Positions 54,501 through 61,898 of a DNA stretch of 64,000 bases are shown here, in pieces. The stretch is from Aphrocallistes beatrix (taxonomy: Eukaryota; Porifera; Hexactinellida; Sceptrulophora; Aphrocallistidae): assembly GCA_963281255.1 (NCBI GenBank), contig OY725492.1, forward strand, positions 3,773,104 to 3,837,103, written 5' to 3'. Each line of letters starts with the position of its first letter. The first letter of the stretch is position 1. Below the pieces are notes generated by a model. It did no database searches. It had not been told where the DNA came from and was given only the letters and a program-made list of their open reading frames with translations. Both the position numbers and the translations under genes were made by a program.

Positions 54501-57500
54501 GAACTGTCCCTCTTCTCAGGGAGCTTCCCCCTCGCACGCACGATGAATCGCCTTCTCTTCGTCTCGAATTTAGTCACCTTGTCCCAGGGGAGATCGAACA
54601 CCTGCTCGCTGTCATCTTCCCATATCCTCAACCCTTTCGGATGGATCCCTATCTTGACTGGGTGTTGCTGCTTCCCCTCTTGCAGAGCGCCGGAGTGCAT
54701 GTGCACACCGTACAGCGGCTGGTCGCGCACGATAGCCAGGATTTCACTCTCGCACTGAGCTGGCGGTTTCCCTGCCATCGCTTTATGTTGCGCCACAATC
54801 TCATCTTCGCAATCAGGGGACTGGTGCTCAAAGAGGAAAAAATCCTTGGTGTATCCGGGTACGTTAGTGCCTTCTTCATAGTCTCCCAGCTCGGACTGAA
54901 TGTAGAGAGCTGTGATCAGATTTAATTGATTCTCGCTGAGGGGGTACTGCTTGTCACGGATGTCATCGATCACCTGGTGCACGAAGTATAGACGTGTCTC
55001 CTCACTGTAGAGTTGAGTGGGGTCCATGTGATAGTATTTTACACCGAAATGGATGTTATCCCGTGCTGTCCCTATCACCTGTTTGCGAATGCTCTTCTCT
55101 GTGTTGAGCCAGATCACTTTCCCCTTCGCATCAGTCACGTAGAGGGAGAAGTAATCAGATTCTTCAATGTGCAAATAATGACAGCATTCATCGAAGAGAG
55201 CTTGTACTTTTGATTTCCTAGCTACCTCGAAGTCGTTTTGGGTTCCGTGGTGGAAATACACCGAGTACTTCTCAGTCATCTAAAATCTAGGTGTCAGGTG
55301 AAACACTAAGAGTCAATAAAGGGTTGTGTCATAAGGTGTTTTTATTGAATCGGAAAAACTATTTAGAAAAACGGGTAGGTGAGAAGCACAGATACCAAGT
55401 AAAACAGTTTATATTTTGCAAGATTATTCTGGAAATTCTACCAAAATATCCCAATTTACCGAATGTAGGTCATGAAACTGTCGAAAGTTTATGGTTGTTT
55501 ATGAAGATAATGTATCAGTAATGCAGTACACAGCGTCAATCATTTAGCTGAGAGAGAATTCTACCAAAATCAACTAGAATGAAGATAAATAAATGCTCAA
55601 TGCATTGAGAGGCATCTATCTTATCTCCCTTCTAATAAACGATCTTATTTATATGCTACAAAGAACGACGTTGGTGAACCTCAGACTGAACACTGCCATA
55701 TTCTAGCACCACTAAAATGCTAATTAGTTGTGTGGATGGCACTAAACATTATATATATAAAATCACCACTGTTTGATTAATTGGAGACGTTGCCAAGTCT
55801 GGCTCACCTATGGAATGTTTGAAATTATGATTAAATTAAATTTGATATTAGACTATCAATACAGCAGAACTCGGATAAGGGTACCCGCAAGGGAAATCAG
55901 TCAAGTACGTACTAACCGAGTTTTAATGTATCAAATCTCTGTCAGAAATGTGAGTATTACTACGTATACGTATATCATTAATAGTCTACAAATATTTTGA
56001 TATTTCTGTCAGTGTATGGGCGATCGAATCAGTTTTCAAACCCGTTTCCCACTTTTCTATGATAGGCATCAGGAGTATATACATAGACCAACAGCATACA
56101 GTGGAATTCGCTTATTAGCAACTCGAGTTTTGCTCATAAAATGGTTGCTAATACGCGAAGTTGCTAATACATAATTCACACAAAATCTTCACCTGGGACC
56201 TGAAGATTGTTTGCTAATAGAGCAATATTGCTAATAAGGGAGTTGCGAATAAGCAAATTCCACTGTACACCATAACTGACAAATAACAATTAGCCTTATA
56301 GATATAGTTTACATTGGGTAGAGTTTTTATTGCCATTCTCGCCTGGCTTATCCAAACACAAGCTATTATACAAAATAGTGTTTATTTAATTTTAAATTTG
56401 TACGTAAGAGTACAAAAATGCTGATAGAGTTGGTTTTATTCTCTTTGTAATTTGCTTCATGGACAACTTAATAGTGCTCTGAAATGTTTGGATAAGGAGC
56501 TATAGCAGAGACGATTCGAGATATACAAAACAGTGTAATAACTTAGTATCATTATTTGTGGTCATCATCATCAGACTATAAGTCATCCCCTCAACAATGA
56601 TTGTCTCATTAATAAACAGCAAATTCTATTTCTTAGTTAAGCCCACCATACACGATTCTACTTTGTTGAATGCAACAGTAGCGTTCAACAAAATTGAAAT
56701 GTTTATGGCGGTTAAGTGAGTACTATCCACTTAGGTAACAAGAGACAACAGAGAAGAGTTGTTGGTCGGATGTAGTGAGGACGAGAAAGAGATCATGATG
56801 CTGCCAACCCTACAATCCCCCTACCTCCTCAACTACAGCAGCCAGGGAGAGATGAGGTTCTCAGCTAACGTGCGACAGGTGCTGGAGAGCTACGTCATAT
56901 CGAGGGGGATACTCACAGGGGTGCTCTTCAAGTGTGGCGGTACACTTCTCTACTCCGATGAGGCAAGAATTTTCTTTTTGAAATATGCGTATCAGTGTTT
57001 CATACAAGATTTGCATGCACGAAGGGAATCAATTAACAGGGGGGGAGAGAGGGGAGACATAATTATTATCTGAATAATAATCAAACTCACATTGTCCCCT
57101 TTGTATGAAACTATGCGTATATCTACAGCAGGCACTACTCATACATTTTCTCTCATCTAGATCGCTCACATGGTAGTAGTTTGCTGTAGAGATGACCCTG
57201 TGGCTGACTTCCTACCCGACCTTCCCTCCAACTCGCCCTTCACCCCAAACCGTCTCCTCTTCACAGACCACGAAGCTTCCGGCTCAAACGCCACCGTGCA
57301 GATCAACTACCTCAAGAAGACTGGGAAAGAGGGGATATGGGACCATGTGGTGCTTGCTTTCTACCTGCCAGAAGGACAAGGGATTGTCCTGGAGTCCGGG
57401 CAGTATCAGTGTGGCATCACTGTCCACTCCAACTGTTCTGTCAGGCCCATGGAGTGCCCTGAGGCGTCAAATGATCCTTTCAAGTCCATTTCGAAATCGC

Positions 57501-57568
57501 GTAACCTCGGGAAAGTGATAAAGATTATCACGGATGAGAACGACCGCAAAAAGCTTAAGAAATGGTAA
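51537..57568 (+). CDS. Five-exon gene for an unrecognised 358-residue protein; hosts a nested FERM gene
   Basis: Exons 51537-51571, 51695-51733, 51851-52217, 56735-56962 and 57161-57568 join in phase and end in TAA. The product is soluble-looking, with no signal peptide, transmembrane segment or motif I can name. Distinct blocks are ILLGASKNLRQNIMPVMSGY in exon 3, VLESYVISRGILTGVLFKCGG in exon 4 (conserved-looking, beta-rich) and a very basic tail (NDRKKLKKW). The third intron, 52218-56734, is 4.5 kb and contains a whole intronless gene on the minus strand. The fourth intron appears to begin with GC (GAG/GCAAGA). The start is the Met of MAAPYRTG, just before the first splice. It converges with COMMD1, whose stop codon lies 240 bp further on. 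Exons 1 and 2 are short and are the least certain. Confidence 0.65.
52542..52729. mobile_element. pogo-like MITE, 188 bp
   Basis: CAGTCGACTCCGCTTAATAG and CTATTAAGCGGAATCGACTG end the element, between TA at 52540-52541 and 52730-52731. It is the closest relative of 50270-50455 and lies in the long intron of the unknown gene. Confidence 0.88.
53510..55279 (-). CDS. Band 4.1-superfamily FERM protein with a long insert in the F3 lobe
   Basis: Intronless 589-residue frame inside intron 3 of the unknown plus-strand gene. FERM proteins link membrane proteins and phosphoinositides to the cortical cytoskeleton. F1 covers about residues 4-90, F2 about 90-190 (RLYFVHQVIDDI, LITALYIQSELGDY) and F3 begins near 200 (VKIGIHPKGLRIW). 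F3 is interrupted at about 252-359 by an acidic Pro/Ala/Gln-rich stretch, then resumes (VFKFVIADRAYVKTIWRLAAEHHYFF). A FERM-adjacent segment with GSRFRYSGRT follows, as in protein 4.1, EPB41L and FRMD3/5. The C-terminal 160 residues are charged and acidic, without a recognised domain. Which subfamily it belongs to cannot be decided here. Start is the first Met, MTEKYSVYF. Confidence 0.9.
   Translation of the reverse strand: MTEKYSVYFHHGTQNDFEVARKSKVQALFDECCHYLHIEESDYFSLYVTDAKGKVIWLNTEKSIRKQVIGTARDNIHFGVKYYHMDPTQLYSEETRLYFVHQVIDDIRDKQYPLSENQLNLITALYIQSELGDYEEGTNVPGYTKDFFLFEHQSPDCEDEIVAQHKAMAGKPPAQCESEILAIVRDQPLYGVHMHSGALQEGKQQHPVKIGIHPKGLRIWEDDSEQVFDLPWDKVTKFETKRRRFIVRARGKLPEKRDSSELLGQEEGDAPNPVVDEPTDTVNAEPQQAEADTGAAQDVEASEINPGSSQEPTQDNIQEPAPSVQSPTSEPAEIEPAAPVANAEDTTPPKPGKPAPKKKEPVTVFKFVIADRAYVKTIWRLAAEHHYFFNRVPEKQPRFSFVRIGSRFRYSGRTFRQTQKEFSEKKFDPIDPEVRVRMSLRRPRRQSGQGDETEDSYTGGYMKVKESFRRPKEDSLEEPDEKPDVTNEITVENNPVEVPVPGTAEAELQKEVTDKFLENELERETEKQGVDDPPPPEPLEIAPIANGDGEMADFPPPENREAAPEVTKVVETANANGDDNPAAVNEVEQ
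56099..56265. mobile_element. pogo-like MITE of a second subfamily, 167 bp
   Basis: Inverted repeats CAGTGGAATTCGCTTATTAG and CGAATAAGCAAATTCCACTG lie between TA dinucleotides (56097-56098 and 56266-56267). Internal motif TTGCTAATA recurs several times in both orientations. It shares only end structure with the 50270/52542 family. Confidence 0.82.
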
Positions 57569-57806
57569 CCCAATCACTTTACAATTAATTTACAGTTCTT
57601 CAATCAAGCAAGATAATTCTTCATATCTTATTCTCCACGTTTATAGACACCGTATTTATTTATATTTATACCTAGTCAAATCACAGAATTTTCAAAATAA
57701 GTTAGTTTATAATTTTGTAAACAATTTTACATATATATTCTTCATTTCTGATTAACAAATATTCTAGCAATGTTCCCTATAATCATATATTCCCTTACCG
57801 ACCCGT

Positions 57807-60800
57807 TTACTTCCCCTCTGCGTAAACTTTGATCTTTTTTTCTATCTTGGTAAGCTTTTCAATCAATTCTGATCCGAGACTCTCGTCCACTTCAAATTCT
57901 ATACTTTCATCTTTCTAGAGGGAAATTGATATTATAGGTTGATACATGAACTATTCTAAGCTCTTAGGACAGACATTAAATATCGAATACAATTACGTAT
58001 AATATAATTGTAATTTATAATATTAAACCTTATAATATTAAACGTATTAAATATTTCCATGATATCTTCAACATAAATGTAAATTTAGCATAACAGCGTT
58101 AATATGGCCAGCAGAGAAGAGAGTCGAGGTTTCCTCTCTCAGCTTGAAGGTGTCCGTGGCGAGGTGAGAGAGAAGTTCTCGAGAGCTCACAAGCTACTCC
58201 AAGAGAGAGAATCTGCTCTTCTCCACCAGTTGCAAGAGATAGAACTGAATTACAGAGACAGAGATGCGGGACTTGAAAAGCAGAGGAAAGAACTTCTAGC
58301 TACCAAAGAGCAGATCCAATCCACAATGAGAGGGAATGAGAATCAGAAGACGTTGCAAGCTATGCTAGCTCCACTGGATGCTAAATTGAGAGAGTTACAG
58401 TTAGGCGATGGGAAGATAGAGAGGATTGGACTGGAGTGGGATGGAGAGTTGGAAAGTAAGCTGAGGGATGTGGGCAAGATCTTACAGTATGATAAAGATG
58501 AAACTATAGCCACACCTGTGCCATCTAAATACCAGAGCAAAGGAATTGCTCTGCGTGTAGCTTGTAGACACACGGAGATATCCAAACTGGATGGAGATTT
58601 CAGATCTGCCAATACTATCATTATTGATTCGAATACGGAAAATATTTATATTAGTGATGAGCTTAGCAATCGCATTCAAGTATTTACCAAGTCATGTAAA
58701 TTTATTTTCAGCTTCAGCGAGAATATGATGTATCCAGTAGGAATTGCGATCCACGATTACAAAGTGTATTCTACGCAGTATGCAAACCACACTCTGTATC
58801 TATACTACTGCAGGTGCGTACCTGGGAACTGTTGGGAGTAAAGGAGACAAAGAAATACAGTTGAACAGTCCTCTTGGAATGTGTATTGATTCACGTAGAA
58901 ATCTGATCTATGTTTGTGAAGGAGGTAACGACCGTGTTCAAGTGTTGAATTTACTAACTCTGAAATTCCATTCATTTATCACTGGACTTTCAATTCCTAA
59001 AGACATCAAACTAGCAAACGGAGAAGTATTCGTTTTGGATCGAAGTAATCCCTGTATTCACGTCTACAGTGCGAATCATCAGGTGTTGAGAGAGCTTATA
59101 TCATATGGAGACACTACATCCCAAATAGTCAAATCTTATCATTTCGTAATCGATCAAGATTCAAACTTCTTGTTCACTGATCGTTCTGCTAACTGTGTGT
59201 TGATATTCACGAAAGAAGGAAATCTTCTCCACAAATTCGGTAGGGAAGGAGAGGGCATCGGTGAGTTCATAAAACCAAAAGGAATCGCTATAGATTCCGA
59301 CGGATGCATCATTGTTGGATCAGCAAATCCCAACCACTGCATTCAATTCTTCTAAGAGCGGGAAACAGATTAATACATGTGGATTTGTAGCTATATTTTT
59401 TAGAGATTTGTGTGAATATCGAATACTATTAAAATAAATATCGAGCTAATCCTTGCTATTAAAACTCGATTATTGTTTGTTTGTTTGTGTATGTATATAT
59501 ATATATCTGTAACGAATTGATTGAAGAAACTGTCAGTCCCAGAAAGCTAATTTTTGGCATGTGGGAGTCTTTTGGCTATGGCTCCAGTAAGTTCTGAGCT
59601 CAGAGCAAAATGTCGACTCATCATGGAATTATGACGTCATTGTCACATTTTTAAAAGTTAAGCAATACAGTTATTCTAGCATAACTCAACCATTATAGGA
59701 GATAGAAGGCTGAAATTTTAATAGAATCTGTATACTACCTATTCTCACATATGATGCAACTATCATCAAAAAATGATGACTCATCACTCTGTTATGATGT
59801 TATCATTACTCATCAAAATTGTAAAAATTGATAAATTTGGTGATTTTTCGTGCGATATAGATTATAACAGTAGGACATGCGTATTTAGAGATGTTATCTC
59901 CCATATAATTAATCAATGGTGACCACAGGCGCCCAAAGGGCGCCTCCGGCGGATACAAAGTGTCCGCCAGCCGCGCAGCGCAAGCAAGCGAAGCGCGCTT
60001 GTAAATAATTATATTAAAACGATCGAAAATATGAATGTTGTAGTCAGAATACGTCCAGTTAGCATACATATATACACGATACGTAGAGTATGACTTACAG
60101 CTGTCAGATCTGAATTTCCTAACTTTAGCTGCACAATTCCTATTGGGTCTGTCAGCTGGTCCACTGATTTTGAGCGGCTTTTGACATCAACTCTCCAGCT
60201 GATCGATTTTAATTTAGTTCCCCATTGGTTGTTAGAGGCTACAACATCATGTATCTAACCATATAATGTAATCATAATTATAACGTATATATTATCTGCT
60301 AGCAGACTCCAATCATTCTATGTCACACGGGAATTGCGAGTCTTTGAAAGGCATTTCAAATTTCCCTATAATAGTATTTTCCAAATTTTAGGATTTTGTT
60401 AAATAACCTTAAAATACGTACCTAATGCAATTTGTTTTTGATGTAAAATGGACAAATATTTGTAGTCTACATCACAGACACTTCACACTGTACAAATAGC
60501 CGCTGTTGGATAATTAAGCTGGTAGTAGAATGTAATGACTCTATCTTAGAATGGCTAAAAAGAACCTTTCCATTAGTCCAGACACACTCTCCTCCTCTCT
60601 AGAGCTCTTATTCCAGGATCTGATTGATGACGAAACCAAGTCAGTCTACTTTGAATTGCATAGAGCCATCAAACTGGGCTACTACAACGCGCTCTACCAG
60701 CCGGTCGCTCCTCCTCCCAAACAAGCCGCGCATTCAGGTAGCGGTGCTCCGCTGGTAGATCTATTCGGACAGGATGCGAGCGCGAAAAAAGCCGTGGATT

Positions 60801-61701
60801 GCGTATGTCCGCAGTGCAAGCGCACACTCGCAGCCACGCGACTAGCGCCGCACCTTGAGAAGTGCATGGGGATGGGCAGGAACAGTAGCCGCATAGCCAG
60901 CCGACGGATACAAGCGTCTGGAAGACAGGCCGCGATAGATCAAGATCAGGACAATGAGGACGAGTCCGATGAGTATCTACCCAACGAGTCCAAGAAGCAG
61001 AAAATAAATTCCAATGTCAAGAATGGCCGTAAACTGTATAAAGAAAAGAAATAATCTACTGTTTAAATTAAAACCTGCCTGGAGATATCAATTTGCTATG
61101 GTAATAACTAACAAGTGCAATGATGTTATAACATAGTGTTAGCTTTATCAGTACCACATCCATTATAGTGCAACTACCCACTGCTTGTATTGCGTCATGG
61201 TCCACACTCTATCTAGATGTGTGGAGGTCAGTATCAGGATATCAGTCCTGACTACTTCTTAAGTTCATTAGTTTAGATGTACGCTACCTTCGAAGTGCGA
61301 ACAAGTGGAAAATCCCTCCCTAACGCCCTAGGTAAGCAAGTGACAGTGGTTGGGTGCGTGACACAGGTGGGAGGCAGCTCCATCAAGCTGACCACGCACG
61401 ACAACGTAAGCGTGATAGCAAAGCTCTCCAGCGACTCAGCCCTACCACCTGCAGAGCACTCAGTGATAGAGCTGAAGGGAACTGTTCTCCCGGACCAGTC
61501 CATCCAGGCCACGGGGTACCTGGCGTGCGAGGAAGACTTCGATTTGAAGATGTACGATGAAGCGATGCGACTAGTAGATGCGTTTACTATTTTCCAGACG
61601 GATTAGAAGTATAAGTTACATTTGTTGTTAGAACTCACCCGACTTTTGTTTGTCTTCCAAAAGGATTCAATCGATTGAGCTTCTCCTGCTGTCATCGCAT
61701 T
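57807..61701 (-). CDS. COMMD1: COMMD1-like COMM-domain protein, three 3' exons (5' part outside the window)
   Basis: COMMD1 is a subunit of the Commander/CCC complex that recycles membrane proteins from endosomes; it also affects copper and NF-kB control. Minus-strand exons are 61639-61701, 60099-60254 and 57807-57914, all phase 0, coding for 108 residues up to the stop. They match human COMMD1 in order: IESFWKTNKSR (human ISKFWKSHKTK), then LKSISWRVDVKSRS and PIGIVQLKLG, then SIEFEVDESLGSELIEKL. The Trp of SWRVD is the COMM-domain hallmark. Splice sites are good (GTGAGT, GTAAGT donors; polypyrimidine-AG acceptors). About 80-100 N-terminal residues must be encoded beyond 61702, and probably beyond the window, since no exon is seen before the myosin starts. 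Its introns contain three plus-strand genes. Confidence 0.85.
58104..59355 (+). pseudogene. Coiled-coil plus NHL-repeat (TRIM2/3-like) gene with a frame break, nested in a COMMD1 intron
   Basis: Intronless. Residues 1 to about 125 form a long coiled coil rich in Glu, Lys, Gln and Leu (RAHKLLQERESALLHQL). From about residue 165 NHL beta-propeller repeats follow (FRSANTIIIDSNTENIYISD, YPVGIAIHDYKVY). The frame used to 58841 ends early. The propeller continues in the next frame (from about 58800: AGAYLGTVGSKGD, PLGMCIDSRRNLIYVCEGG) to a stop at 59353-59355, so about one extra base lies near 58794-58802. The arrangement is that of TRIM2/TRIM3-type proteins without a RING and with no visible B-box. 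It is either a recently broken retrocopy or an intact gene with an assembly error. The rest of the frame is undamaged, favouring an error or a young break. Confidence 0.8.
59356..60098. other. Intronic spacer within COMMD1, mostly repeat
   Basis: Between the NHL gene stop and the COMMD1 exon at 60099. Contains a TA microsatellite near 59495-59506 and the dispersed repeat copy B at 59680-60003. No coding sequence. Confidence 0.65.
59680..60003 (-). repeat. Dispersed repeat with GC-rich hairpins, copy B
   Basis: Reverse complement of copy A at 1620-1940. Read on the minus strand it starts at the same block (CGCGCTTCGCTTGCTTGCGC), with two adjacent hairpins, one GCGGACAC-TTT type with a single change and a perfect AGGCGCCC-TTT-GGGCGCCT. 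It ends in the same AT-rich TGATGA-containing part. Homology may extend beyond 59680 towards 59500. Confidence 0.78.
60551..61054 (+). CDS. ATXN7L3: ATXN7L3 / SGF11, SAGA deubiquitinase module subunit
   Basis: Adapter of the SAGA histone H2B deubiquitinase module (USP22-ENY2-ATXN7-ATXN7L3 in vertebrates). The 167-residue intronless frame has the N-terminal helix that binds ENY2 (LFQDLIDDETKSVYFELHRA, residues about 20-39). The Sgf11 zinc finger is C-x2-C-x(11)-H-x3-C (VCPQCKRTL to HLEKCMGMG), followed by the invariant RNSSRIASRRI. The tail is acidic then basic. Human ATXN7L3 is about twice as long and has an additional SCA7 domain, absent here; fly Sgf11 is similarly short. It lies inside the COMMD1 intron 60255-61638, on the opposite strand from its host. 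Confidence 0.93.
   Translation: MAKKNLSISPDTLSSSLELLFQDLIDDETKSVYFELHRAIKLGYYNALYQPVAPPPKQAAHSGSGAPLVDLFGQDASAKKAVDCVCPQCKRTLAATRLAPHLEKCMGMGRNSSRIASRRIQASGRQAAIDQDQDNEDESDEYLPNESKKQKINSNVKNGRKLYKEKK
61055..61276. other. Spacer between ATXN7L3 and RPA3
   Basis: Short AT-rich stretch with no motif recognised. The two genes share an orientation and a host intron and are only 222 bp apart, so this should hold the RPA3 promoter unless they are co-transcribed. Confidence 0.45.
61277..61606 (+). CDS. RPA3: Replication protein A 14 kDa subunit (RPA3)
   Basis: Smallest subunit of the trimeric single-strand DNA-binding protein RPA used in replication and repair. The 109-residue intronless frame fits one OB fold plus C-terminal helix. 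Its pattern matches RPA3: GKQVTVVGCVTQV at strand 1, a central strand set ending in VIELKGTVLPDQSI, and the diagnostic FDLKMYDEAMRLVDAF in the helix (human FDLGLYNEAVKIIHDF). Human RPA3 has 121 residues, so the length agrees. Overall identity is low, as usual for RPA3. It sits in the same COMMD1 intron as ATXN7L3, and its stop is only 33 bp from a COMMD1 exon on the other strand. Confidence 0.82.
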   Translation: MYATFEVRTSGKSLPNALGKQVTVVGCVTQVGGSSIKLTTHDNVSVIAKLSSDSALPPAEHSVIELKGTVLPDQSIQATGYLACEEDFDLKMYDEAMRLVDAFTIFQTD

Positions 61702-61898
61702 CTAGCGTAATAGAGATTAAATTAGATTTTAATTATAATATTATTCTTGTGTACCTAGTCAATAGATAGAATGGAATTAATAAAAATGGAAAAATCGGAC
61801 AATTACTTGTAAAAAGATACGCATTTTAATTGATAATTATAAAAGCACAACTTCTATAGAAATACTAAATAATAGTGATTCTGTAAGGGCGATTTAGT

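Noticed and set aside
53499-54758. Plus-strand frames of 95-175 residues opposite the FERM gene
   Set aside because: They are complements of the FERM coding strand, Ser/Gly-rich and without homology.
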